Source: Carideicomes alvinocaridis (GTDB lineage: Bacteria; Pseudomonadota; Alphaproteobacteria; Rhodobacterales; Rhodobacteraceae). From it: a DNA stretch of 64,000 nt. How positions within the stretch are numbered: the first letter of the stretch is position 1; every line of letters starts with the position of its first letter. The DNA lies in NCBI GenBank assembly GCA_005473895.2, contig SRJI02000002.1:170857-234856 (forward strand), written 5' to 3'. Positions 17,450 to 25,602 of this stretch are shown here, in pieces. Both the position numbers and the translations under genes were made by a program. The notes beneath the pieces were generated by a model. That model did no database searches, was not told the DNA's origin, and worked only from the letters and a program-made list of their open reading frames with translations.

Positions 17450-19228
17450 ATGGAACTCACGCGGCCGGAAATCCGCGGCACCTTCGGGGCCGTCGCGACG
17501 ACGCACTGGATCGCCTCCGCCGTCGGCATGCGCATGCTCGAACGCGGCGGCAATGCGGTGGATGCCGCGGTGGCCGCCGGCTTTGTCCTGCAGGTGGTGG
17601 AGCCTCACCTCGTGGGTCCCGGCGGCGACCTGCCGGCGATCCTTCGCACGCCGGACGGCGCGGTCCGGGTGCTTTGTGCGCAGGGGCCGGCCCCGGCCGC
17701 GGCCACGCCCGACCATTTCCGCGACCTCGGCCTCGACATCGTGCCGGGCACCGGCCTGCTGCCCGGCGTGGTGCCGGGCGCGTTCGACGGCTGGCTCCTG
17801 TTGCTGCGCGACAGCGGCACGATGGAGCTGCGCGACGTGCTGGAGCCCGCGATCGCCTATGCCCGCGACGGTCACCCCCTGCTGCCCGAGGCGGCAGCCA
17901 CCATCGCCCGGCTGGCCCCGCATTTCGCCGAGCACTGGCCAAGCTCCCACGCCACCTGGTGTCCCGGGGGCCGCCCGCCCGAGCCCGACGCCACCTTTCG
18001 CAATCCGGCGCTGGCCGACACCTACGACCGACTGGCCGCCAGTGCCGGCGACACCCGCGAGGCACGGATCGATGCGGCGCGGCAGGCCTGGTCCCGCGGC
18101 TTCGTCGCAGAAGGGATCGGTGCTTATCTCGAGGAGGCGGAGGTGATGGATGCCTCGGGCGCGCCGCATCGCGGGTTGCTGACCCCCGACGACATGGCCG
18201 GCTGGTCCGCGCATTACGAGGCGCCGCTGCAGATCGAGTATCGCGGCTGGCGGATCAGCAAGACGGGGCCCTGGGGGCAGGGGCCGGTCCTGCTGCAGGC
18301 GCTGCGCATCCTGGACCATGTGAAGCTGGACGGGCTGGATCCCTGCGGCGACGCCTTCGTCCATGTCGTGATCGAGGCGATCAAGCTCGCCTACGCGGAT
18401 CGCGAGGCCTATTACGGCGATCCCGATTTCTCCGACATTCCCATGGAGCGGCTGCTGTCGCGCGACTACGGCGCCGAGCGGGCGGCGCTGATCTCCGACG
18501 CCGCCTCGGCGGAGCTGCGGCCCGGACGGCTCGCCGGCTACGAGGGCTGGGCCGATGCTGCCATCGCCCGCGCCGCCCGCGAACCCGCCGCCCTGGCCGA
18601 GCCCGACGGGGGCGAGCCGACCATGGCGCACCTTACCCGGCGCGAGGGGGACACGGTTCACCTCGACGTGGTCGACAACCAGGGCAACGTCGTCTCGGCC
18701 ACCCCGTCGGGGGGCTGGCTGCAAAGCGCGCCGGTGGTGCCCGGCCTGGGCTTTCCGCTGAACACACGCGGCCAGATGTTCTGGCTGGAGGGTGACGGCC
18801 CCTCGCTGCTGCGCCCTGGCAGCCGGCCGCGCACGACGCTGACGCCGACCATCGCGGAGCACGAGGACGGGCGGGTCCTGTCCCTCGGCACGCCCGGCGG
18901 GGACCAGCAGGATCAGTGGCAGCTGGTCTGGTTCCTGCGCATGGTGCATCACGGGCTGGACCTGCAGGCGAACATGGACGCGCCTCTGTTCCATTCGCTG
19001 CACGTGCAGGCCTCGTTCTATCCCCGCCGCATCAGGCCGGGCGAGATGCTGGCCGAGCCAGGCCTGGGCGACGAAACGATCGCCGCCCTGCGCGGCCGCG
19101 GTCACCGGGTGACGGTCGTGCCGCCGGCTTCGCTGGGCCGGATGACCGCCGCGCTGCGCCATCCGGACGGCAGCGTGCAGGCGGCGGCCACCCACCGGCT
19201 GGGCCAGGCCTACGCGATCGGGCGATAG
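17450..19228 (+). CDS. ggt: Gamma-glutamyltransferase family protein
   Basis: 592-residue N-terminal-nucleophile hydrolase of the gamma-glutamyltranspeptidase family. The precursor self-cleaves before the catalytic Thr, which is T402 in DTVHLDVVD. The large subunit has GGNAVDAAVA and VGPGGDLP, and the small subunit has GTPGGDQQDQWQ. No signal peptide is visible, which points to a cytoplasmic member, unlike the periplasmic E. coli enzyme. Members of this group hydrolyse gamma-glutamyl compounds, cephalosporin-type acyls or related amides. Translation starts at ATG 17450; AGGGAG lies 12 bases upstream. It is divergent from the GntR/decarboxylase/M81/ABC operon and probably belongs to the same catabolic unit. 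Confidence 0.9.
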   Translation: MELTRPEIRGTFGAVATTHWIASAVGMRMLERGGNAVDAAVAAGFVLQVVEPHLVGPGGDLPAILRTPDGAVRVLCAQGPAPAAATPDHFRDLGLDIVPGTGLLPGVVPGAFDGWLLLLRDSGTMELRDVLEPAIAYARDGHPLLPEAAATIARLAPHFAEHWPSSHATWCPGGRPPEPDATFRNPALADTYDRLAASAGDTREARIDAARQAWSRGFVAEGIGAYLEEAEVMDASGAPHRGLLTPDDMAGWSAHYEAPLQIEYRGWRISKTGPWGQGPVLLQALRILDHVKLDGLDPCGDAFVHVVIEAIKLAYADREAYYGDPDFSDIPMERLLSRDYGAERAALISDAASAELRPGRLAGYEGWADAAIARAAREPAALAEPDGGEPTMAHLTRREGDTVHLDVVDNQGNVVSATPSGGWLQSAPVVPGLGFPLNTRGQMFWLEGDGPSLLRPGSRPRTTLTPTIAEHEDGRVLSLGTPGGDQQDQWQLVWFLRMVHHGLDLQANMDAPLFHSLHVQASFYPRRIRPGEMLAEPGLGDETIAALRGRGHRVTVVPPASLGRMTAALRHPDGSVQAAATHRLGQAYAIGR

Positions 19229-19243
19229 GGCGGAGGACGGAAG

Positions 19244-19297
19244 ATGATGAAGCGGAAGGCACCGGCGGCGCGGCGCCCCTATTATCAGCACATTTGA
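19244..19297 (+). CDS. Possible 17-codon small ORF or leader peptide between ggt and bphO
   Basis: ATGATG start preceded by GGAGGA at 19232-19237 (six-base spacer), the strongest ribosome binding site in this spacer. The peptide is MMKRKAPAARRPYYQHI, basic with a Tyr-Tyr near the end, stopping at TGA 19295-19297. It could be a small protein, a leader, or chance. No hairpin typical of attenuation was found downstream. Confidence 0.22.
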   Translation: MMKRKAPAARRPYYQHI

Positions 19298-19316
19298 GAG
19301 ATATTCTCGCTTTACC

Positions 19317-19355
19317 GGAACCGGAACCGCTGCGATATGCGTTCCAGAGAGGAAC
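19317..19355. promoter_or_regulatory. GGAAC/GTTCC repeat cluster upstream of bphO (possible EcfG-type promoter or operator)
   Basis: GGAAC occurs at 19317-19321, 19323-19327 and 19351-19355, and GTTCC at 19341-19345, giving inverted repeats such as GTTCC-AGAGA-GGAAC. The first GGAAC is followed after 18 bases by CGTT (19340-19343). This is close to the alphaproteobacterial general-stress promoter pattern GGAAC-N16/17-CGTT, though one base long. A light- or stress-linked promoter for the phytochrome genes is possible. Confidence 0.35.
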
Positions 19356-19403
19356 ATTCGCAACCGCGAATAGGATCGACCACAGAGAGCGGTAGCGACA
19401 GGC

Positions 19404-19976
19404 GTGCCCCACCAGACCATGACCACTGTGTCCCGCCCGGAGGGGGACCTTCGAACGCAGCTCCGGAGCTTCACCCGAGACTCCCATGAGCGGCTGGACG
19501 CGCGGCTTGCCCGCTACGACCTCACCGATCCCGAGGACCGGCAACGCTTCTGTGCCATCCAGTACCGTGGCTTCTCCGATCTCGGTGACGCCTGTGGCTG
19601 GGACGCGGCGGAGGCGACCTCTGCCCTGCGCGACATTCACGCCGCCCTGGCCGTCGAGCTGGGCCTGCCCGTCTCCCGCTCTTCCGACCCGTCCACCCGC
19701 CCGCTGCATCCCGACGCGGTGGCCTATGTCACGCTCGGCTCCCAGCTGGGGACCGAGGCGATGAAGCGGGCCATGCCCGAAGAGCAGCGCCGCGGCGCCT
19801 TCGGCCTTGCGCCGGACAGCGACGCGTGGCGCGCCTTTCGCACCCGTATCGCGGAAGATCCGGGCGACGAGGCAAGCCGCCAACGCATTCTCGACGACGC
19901 CCGCGCGGCGTTCGATATTTTCCTCGCCGCGAGCGGGACCGATTTTTCCAGAGAGAACGAAAACTCCGCCATATGA
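19404..19976 (+). CDS. bphO: Biliverdin-producing heme oxygenase (BphO-like)
   Basis: 190 residues, the size of compact bacterial heme oxygenases. The likely proximal heme ligand is H28 in TRDSHERLD. The enzyme opens heme to biliverdin, the chromophore of bacteriophytochromes, and the next gene encodes exactly such a protein. GTG 19404 is taken as start; ATG 19419 is an alternative that keeps the histidine. The stop overlaps the phytochrome ATG (ATGA), a close coupling of chromophore supply and apoprotein. The region 19317-19355 upstream may carry the promoter. Confidence 0.86.
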   Translation: MPHQTMTTVSRPEGDLRTQLRSFTRDSHERLDARLARYDLTDPEDRQRFCAIQYRGFSDLGDACGWDAAEATSALRDIHAALAVELGLPVSRSSDPSTRPLHPDAVAYVTLGSQLGTEAMKRAMPEEQRRGAFGLAPDSDAWRAFRTRIAEDPGDEASRQRILDDARAAFDIFLAASGTDFSRENENSAI

Positions 19977-22543
19977 ACGACGCTTTCATTTCGACCGAGA
20001 CGCCCGTCGATCTCACCAATTGCGACCGCGAACCCATCCATCTGCTCGGCAACGTCCAGACCTTCGGCGGGCTGATTGCCATGTCCGCCGACTGGATCGT
20101 GCAGCATGCCTCCGAGAACATGAACGACGTGCTGGGCGTGCAGGCCGGCGACATGATCGGCCAGCCGCTCAACATGTTCCTCCCGCGCGAGACCGTGCAG
20201 CGCCTGCGCGACAAGGTGGGCGGCGCGACGGACGAGAATTCCGTCGTCCGGATCTTCGGGCTGGACGTGTTCGGCGACGGCCGGCTGTTCGACGTGAGCA
20301 GCCACCAGTCGGGCTACAGCTTCATCTTCGAATTCGAACCCAAGGCGCGCGGCAACGACCATGACGAATTGTCCATCGTCACGCCCATGCTCAAGCGCGT
20401 CTCGGCCCGGCGCGGGGTCGAGGACGCGGCCGAGGAGGCGGCGGCGCAGCTTCGCGGCCTGACCGGCTTCGACCGGGTGATGGTCTATCGCTTCGGCCCC
20501 GAGGGCGACGGCACCGTGATCGCCGAGGCCAAGGACGAACAGGACGGCGAAAGCTATCTCGGCCTGCATTTCCCGGCCTCCGACATCCCGCGGCAGGCGC
20601 GCGCGCTCTACAAGCGCAGCCTCCTGCGGCTGATCGCCGACGTGAACGACGACGTGTCGCCCATCACCCCGCAATACAGCCCCGAGGGCCAGCCGCTCGA
20701 CCTGTCGCTGGCCGTGACGCGCGCGGTCTCGCCCATCCACCTGGAATACCTGCGGAACATGAAGGTCGAGGCCTCCATGTCCGTGTCGATCATCATCCGC
20801 GGAGAGCTGTGGGGCCTGTTCGCCTGCCACCACCGCGAGCCGCTTTACGTGGATTACGAGCGCCGCACCTCGATCGAGCTTTTCGCCCAGTTCTTCGCCT
20901 ACGAGCTGGAGCGGCAGGAGGCGCGGCTGACCTCCGAGACGGCGGGCCATGCCCAACGGCTGCACGACCGGCTGATGATGCGCATGTCCTCGGGCGAGAA
21001 CCTGTCGAGCGCCTTTCCGGCCATCGCCAAGGAGATCGGCAAGGTGATCAAGCATGACGGGATCGCGCTCTACGTGAACGGCGAGTACCTGACCGAGGGC
21101 GCGGTGCCGGAGAAGGAGGATTTCCTGACCATCGCGCGGTTCCTCAACACCGCCGCGGCCTCGCGGGTCTATGCGACCGACCACTTGACCGCGCGGCTGC
21201 CCTCGATGGAACACGCGGTGGATTGCTGCTCCGGCATCCTCGCGATCCCGATCTCGCGCAGCCCGCGGGACTATATCGTCCTGTTCCGGACAGAGGTCAC
21301 ACGGCAGGTGAACTGGGCGGGCAACCCCCACAAGCCGGTCGAGGTCGGCGCCTATGGCGCGCGGCTGACCCCGCGCAAGAGCTTCGAGCTGTGGAAGGAA
21401 GACGTCGGCAACCGGTCGGAGCAATGGTCGGCCACCGCGCTCCGGGCGGCTGAATCGATCCGCGTCACGCTGCTGGAGGTGGTGCTGAAGCTGGCCGACG
21501 AGGTCAACGCCGAGCGCAAGCGCGCCCAGGACCAGCAGGAGCTTCTGATCGCGGAGCTGAATCACCGGGTGCGCAACGTGCTGGGGCTGATCCGCTCGCT
21601 GGTGGGGCAGTCCAAGCGGTCGGCCACCTCGATCGAGGAGTTCACCGCCGCCGTGGACGGCCGCATTCACGCCTTGGCCCAGGCCCATGACCAGCTGACC
21701 CAGACCGACTGGACCCCGGTGGCGCTGCGCGACCTGCTGGACGTGGAGCTTGGCGCCTACATCGCCGGCGAGACGCACCGCGTCACCATCGCGGGCCCCG
21801 CAATCATGCTCGCCCCCGAGGCGTTTTCGACCATGGCGCTTGTGTTTCACGAACTGGTCACGAACTCGGTCAAGTACGGGGCGCTTTCGGCGCCGAACGG
21901 CCGGGTGACGGTCACGGTCAGCCCGGAGCCGCATGGCCATATGCGCCTGAGCTGGCAGGAAGCGGGCGGCCCGCCGGTCCGTGCGCCCGAACGGCGTGGC
22001 TTCGGCACGACGATCATCGAGAAATCGGTGCCGTTCGAGCTGAGCGGCACGGTCGAGCTGGATTTCGACGTCACCGGGCTGCGCGCCGATTTCGTGCTGC
22101 CGGACCGCTATGTGTCGGAATCCGAACCCGAGGCGCCCGAGGAGGGGGAACCGGAGATGCCGGCCGAGGGCGCCGCCGAGATCGACCTGGCCGGCGTGGC
22201 GCTGGTGGTCGAGGACAACATGATCATCGCGATGGACGCCGCCGACATCCTGCGCGATCTCGGGGCTCAGAACGTGCATATCGCCTCCACCGTCGCAGAG
22301 GCCCTGCGCATCACCGAGGCGAACTCGATCGCCTTCGCCGTGCTCGACATCAACCTTGGGTCGGAGACCAGCCTGCCGGTGGCGCAGGTGCTGCACAGCC
22401 GGGGCGTGCCGTTCGTGTTGGCCAGCGGCTATGCGGGGCAGGGCGATTCCATGGCCCGCTTCCCCCAGGCGCCCGTGATCTCCAAGCCGTTCACGGTGGA
22501 GACTCTGTCGCGCAGCCTGTCCCGGCTGATGGGCGGCGAATAG
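19973..22543 (+). CDS. bphP: Bacteriophytochrome: PAS-GAF-PHY with HWE histidine kinase and C-terminal receiver
   Basis: 856 residues. Biliverdin is probably attached at C17 in LTNCDREPIH. PAS ~20-115; GAF ~140-315 with the PASDIP motif whose Asp contacts the pyrrole water; PHY ~325-510 with tongue motif PRKSFELW; HWE kinase ~520-705 with H531 in ELNHRVRN, N-box HELVTNSVKYG and W-Q-E in SWQEAGG; receiver ~740-856 with D792 in VLDINLG. An acidic linker separates kinase and receiver. It senses red/far-red light in the cytoplasm and signals by phosphorylation, possibly first to its own receiver. Separate partners may include the single-domain receivers elsewhere in the window. Confidence 0.95.
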   Translation: MNDAFISTETPVDLTNCDREPIHLLGNVQTFGGLIAMSADWIVQHASENMNDVLGVQAGDMIGQPLNMFLPRETVQRLRDKVGGATDENSVVRIFGLDVFGDGRLFDVSSHQSGYSFIFEFEPKARGNDHDELSIVTPMLKRVSARRGVEDAAEEAAAQLRGLTGFDRVMVYRFGPEGDGTVIAEAKDEQDGESYLGLHFPASDIPRQARALYKRSLLRLIADVNDDVSPITPQYSPEGQPLDLSLAVTRAVSPIHLEYLRNMKVEASMSVSIIIRGELWGLFACHHREPLYVDYERRTSIELFAQFFAYELERQEARLTSETAGHAQRLHDRLMMRMSSGENLSSAFPAIAKEIGKVIKHDGIALYVNGEYLTEGAVPEKEDFLTIARFLNTAAASRVYATDHLTARLPSMEHAVDCCSGILAIPISRSPRDYIVLFRTEVTRQVNWAGNPHKPVEVGAYGARLTPRKSFELWKEDVGNRSEQWSATALRAAESIRVTLLEVVLKLADEVNAERKRAQDQQELLIAELNHRVRNVLGLIRSLVGQSKRSATSIEEFTAAVDGRIHALAQAHDQLTQTDWTPVALRDLLDVELGAYIAGETHRVTIAGPAIMLAPEAFSTMALVFHELVTNSVKYGALSAPNGRVTVTVSPEPHGHMRLSWQEAGGPPVRAPERRGFGTTIIEKSVPFELSGTVELDFDVTGLRADFVLPDRYVSESEPEAPEEGEPEMPAEGAAEIDLAGVALVVEDNMIIAMDAADILRDLGAQNVHIASTVAEALRITEANSIAFAVLDINLGSETSLPVAQVLHSRGVPFVLASGYAGQGDSMARFPQAPVISKPFTVETLSRSLSRLMGGE

Positions 22544-22566
22544 CGGGATAAGGCAGCAGCCAGGCC

Positions 22567-22613
22567 GGAGGGGGAGGGGCGCAGGATTGCCACGCCCCCC
22601 GCGCCCTCCTTTT
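22567..22613 (+). terminator. Probable rho-independent terminator after bphOP
   Basis: Imperfect GC-rich hairpin: GGAGGG (22567-22572) pairs with CCCTCC (22604-22609) and GGGGCG (22576-22581) with CGCCCC (22593-22598), followed by TTTT at 22610-22613. It lies in the short gap between the convergent bphP and dctM genes. Confidence 0.5.
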
Positions 22614-22619
22614 GCCCTG

Positions 22620-23909
22620 CTACAGCAGAAGCGTCGCGATCCCGGGGGTGGCGATCAGGATCAGCAGCCGCACGAGGTCGGCGGCGACGAAGGGCAGGAT
22701 CCCGCGATAGACGTCGCCGATGGACAGGTCCTCGGTCACCGACTTGATGACGAAGAGGTTGAGCCCGACAGGCGGGGTGATCAGCGACAGCTCGGTCACC
22801 ATGACGGCGAAGATGCCGAACCAGACCGGGTCGTAGCCCAGGTCGCTGACGATTGGAAAGAAGATCGGGATCGTCAGCAGGATCATCGACAGGCTTTCCA
22901 TGAACATGCCGAGCACGAGGTAGATCGCGAGGATCAGCAGGATCACCGCGAGCGGCGCGAGCCCCATCGTGGTGATCAGGTCCGACAGCGCCCGCGGCAG
23001 GCCCAGCAGGTTCATGAAGTTGGAAAAGACCAGCGCGCCGATCAGCACGAGAAAGAGGCTGGCGGTGGTGGTGATGGTCTCCACCAGCGTGCCGACGAAG
23101 GTCGAGAAGGACAGGCTCCGGCGCCAGAGCGCGAAGGCCAGCGCCCCGGTGGCGCCCACGCCGCCGGCCTCGGTGGGGGTGAAGACGCCCAGGTAGAGCC
23201 CGCCGATGATCAGCACGAAAAGCAGCAGGATCGGTCCGACGCTGCCGAAATGCCTCATCCGCTCGCCCCAGGGCACGCGGGGCGCGGCGGGGGCGGCGGC
23301 CGGGTCGAATTGCGCGGTGATGCGGATCGCCGCGATATAGAGCACGATGGCCAGCAGCCCCGGCACGATCCCGGCGATGAAGAGCGACCCGATATCGGTG
23401 CCCGTGGCGATGCCGTAGAGCACGAGGATCACCGAGGGCGGAATCAGGATGCCCAGCGTGCCCCCCGCCGCGACCGACGAGGCGGCGAAGCCGTCCTTGT
23501 AGCCATAGCGGCGCATCTCGGGGATCGCGACCTTGGCCATGGTCGCCGCGGTGGCCAGCGACGAGCCGCTGAGCGCCGAGAAGCCACCGCAGGCCAGCAC
23601 CGTCGCCGCGGCCAGCCCGCCGCGCATGTGGCCGACGAAGCCGTGGCAGAGGCGGTAGAGGTCCTCGGACATCCGCGCGCGGGTGACCAGCACCCCCATC
23701 AGGATGAACATCGGCAGGACCGACAGCTCGTAGGACATGGTGGCGTTGATCGGAAGCTGGCCGATCATCCCCATGGCGGTCTGGGACGACACGTTCAGCC
23801 AGATGCCGGCCAGCCCCACCAGCAGCATTGCAAAGGCGATGGGCATGCCGATCATCATCAGGACAAAGATGGTGCCGAAGGACAGCCCGGCAATTTCCCA
23901 GACTCCCAT
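22620..23909 (-). CDS. dctM: TRAP transporter large permease (DctM)
   Basis: 429 residues with about twelve hydrophobic segments, the size and pattern of the DctM 12-TM subunit. Recognisable segments are GGFSALSGSSLATAATMAKVAIPEM and LGILIPPSVILVLYG near the first half-site and LGMFMESLSMILLTIPIFFP and ELSLITPPVGLNLFV in the second, both typical of the family. The ATG shares one base with the stop of dctQ. With DctQ and the binding protein it forms a sodium- or proton-driven importer for an organic acid. Confidence 0.94.
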   Translation of the reverse strand: MGVWEIAGLSFGTIFVLMMIGMPIAFAMLLVGLAGIWLNVSSQTAMGMIGQLPINATMSYELSVLPMFILMGVLVTRARMSEDLYRLCHGFVGHMRGGLAAATVLACGGFSALSGSSLATAATMAKVAIPEMRRYGYKDGFAASSVAAGGTLGILIPPSVILVLYGIATGTDIGSLFIAGIVPGLLAIVLYIAAIRITAQFDPAAAPAAPRVPWGERMRHFGSVGPILLLFVLIIGGLYLGVFTPTEAGGVGATGALAFALWRRSLSFSTFVGTLVETITTTASLFLVLIGALVFSNFMNLLGLPRALSDLITTMGLAPLAVILLILAIYLVLGMFMESLSMILLTIPIFFPIVSDLGYDPVWFGIFAVMVTELSLITPPVGLNLFVIKSVTEDLSIGDVYRGILPFVAADLVRLLILIATPGIATLLL

Positions 23910-24421
23910 CAGATGACCCCCTGGTCGTCGCTGCGCGCCGGGGCGTTCCGGGCGGCCAGCGCCTCGATGGCGCAGACGGCAAAGGCCACGGCGGCCACCA
24001 CCAGCAGGCCGGACATGCACTGGGCGATCAGGCCCTTGGGCACGCGCAATTCCATCGTCACCTCGTGATAACGCAGCATCCGTTCCCCCTGCAGCCAGAC
24101 GCGCCACGCCATGAACAGGCTGAGCGCGGCGCCGATCATCTCCGACACGAAGGTGGTGATGCGGCGCAGACCGGGGGAAAACTTGTCGAAGAGGATGGTC
24201 ACCCGGATATTGCCCCGGTTGCGGACCATCAGCGGCAGGGCGGTGAAGACGATCAGGCCCATGCCGATCTCGATCATCTCGAACCCGCCCATCAGCGGGT
24301 CGCGGAAGACGTAGCGCATCACCACGCCCACGAAGGTCACGGCCATCACGAAGGCGGCGATCCCCCCCGAAAGCCAGCCGAGCGCCAGGATGACGCCGTC
24401 GATTGCACGGACGATGCGCAT
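23909..24421 (-). CDS. dctQ: TRAP transporter small permease (DctQ)
   Basis: 170 residues with four membrane helices (about 8-30, 45-65, 85-105, 130-152), the normal DctQ layout, and the family segment FEMIEIGMGLIVFTALPLMVRNRGNIRV. The start ATG 24421 has AGGAGG close upstream; the longer frame lacks a site. It lies between the binding protein and dctM. Confidence 0.92.
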   Translation of the reverse strand: MRIVRAIDGVILALGWLSGGIAAFVMAVTFVGVVMRYVFRDPLMGGFEMIEIGMGLIVFTALPLMVRNRGNIRVTILFDKFSPGLRRITTFVSEMIGAALSLFMAWRVWLQGERMLRYHEVTMELRVPKGLIAQCMSGLLVVAAVAFAVCAIEALAARNAPARSDDQGVI

Positions 24422-24479
24422 GTCTCCTCCTGCCGGCCGGGCCCGCGCGGGGCCCGGCCGTTGGATCAAGTTGCGGAAA

Positions 24480-25529
24480 TTACTGGGGAATGTTGACGAC
24501 CTTGTCGGCGCTGTAATGCTTCACCATGGCGCGCGCATAGTCGAGGATCTCCTGCCCGTCGAAGCCCTTTTCATCGGCCTGGGTCAGCCATTCCTCTTCC
24601 AGCGGAGACAGCTTTTCCTTGGCCGCTTCCACGTCCTCGTCGGACAGGGTGATGAATTCCACGCCCTGCTCCTTGAGCTTGGATTCGCCCAGCTTGTCGC
24701 CGTTGGTCCAGGCCCAGCCGGCCAGAAGCGCCATGGCCATGCCGCTGTGCTTTTCGACCGCGGCCTTCTGCTCGTCGGTCAGCTCGTCCCAGCTGTCCTG
24801 GTTGAAGGCGACCCAGAACGTGTCGGTGTACAGACCGCCGGGGATCTGCGTGATCGACTTGATGACCGGCGTGATGCCGAAGAAATCGATCGATTCCGAC
24901 GGGAAGGTGATGCCGTCGGCCACGCCGCGCGACATCGCCGTCTGCGCCTCGGTCGGCGGCAGCTGCACCGGCGAGGCGCCGAGCTCGGACATCATGCGGC
25001 CGGTCACGTTGCCACCGACGCGGATGGTCTTGCCCTCGAGATCCGACAGGGTCTCGACCCGGCCGTTGGCCATGTTGATGTTCGGGTTGGAGTGGGTGAA
25101 GAGCCCCACCACATGCGCGCCCTCATGCTCGCCGTATTCGCCGCCGAATTTCTCGTAGGTGGCCCAGGAGGCGGCAGAGCCGGCCCAGGGATCGGGCGAC
25201 ATGAAGGGCAGGTCCATCACCTGGGTCATGGTGAAGCGGCCGGCATTGTGGCCGCTGACGCCGTAGCCCACGTCGAAGGCGCGGTCGAGCAGCAGGTCGA
25301 ACTGCGCCGGCGGAGGGCCGAGCGCCGAGGTCATCACCTCGAATTCCAGCGAGCCGCCGGTCTCGTCCTCGATGGCGTCGGCCCAGGGCTGGATGATGCC
25401 CGAGACGATCAGGTGGTGGGCGGGCAGCCAGCTGCCGATGCGCAGGTGCTTGACCTCCTGCGCTGTCGCCGGCACCGCCAGCGCCCCCGCGATCATCGCG
25501 GCCAGCGCGGTTCCGGTAAATCTCTTCAT
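24480..25529 (-). CDS. dctP: TRAP transporter solute-binding protein (DctP family)
   Basis: 349 residues with signal peptide KRFTGTALAAMIAGALAVPATAQ, cut near residue 23. The ligand-carboxylate Arg expected in this family lies in the DLEGKTIRVGGNVTG segment. ATG 25529 follows GGGAGG. The upstream gene is a beta-hydroxyacid dehydrogenase on the same strand and the neighbouring enzymes are of the hydroxypyruvate isomerase and hydratase families, so a hydroxy- or keto-acid is the likely cargo; the exact ligand is unknown. Confidence 0.92.
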   Translation of the reverse strand: MKRFTGTALAAMIAGALAVPATAQEVKHLRIGSWLPAHHLIVSGIIQPWADAIEDETGGSLEFEVMTSALGPPPAQFDLLLDRAFDVGYGVSGHNAGRFTMTQVMDLPFMSPDPWAGSAASWATYEKFGGEYGEHEGAHVVGLFTHSNPNINMANGRVETLSDLEGKTIRVGGNVTGRMMSELGASPVQLPPTEAQTAMSRGVADGITFPSESIDFFGITPVIKSITQIPGGLYTDTFWVAFNQDSWDELTDEQKAAVEKHSGMAMALLAGWAWTNGDKLGESKLKEQGVEFITLSDEDVEAAKEKLSPLEEEWLTQADEKGFDGQEILDYARAMVKHYSADKVVNIPQ

Positions 25530-25602
25530 TGATACAGCCTCCCTGTTCTGTGCTGTGATTGTTAAGGTTCTTTTTATAGTTATGTCCATGCACTCCGGCC
25601 GA

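Noticed and set aside
8396..19228. Reading the M81 peptidase locus as a microcystin degradation (mlr) cluster
   Set aside because: No mlrA membrane protease, mlrB or mlrD; M81 proteins are widespread with other substrates, so only the family name is used.
22587..24068. 493-codon + strand open frame opposite dctM
   Set aside because: Gln/His/Asp-rich translation typical of the antisense of a hydrophobic membrane protein in high-GC DNA; dctM is clearly real on the minus strand.
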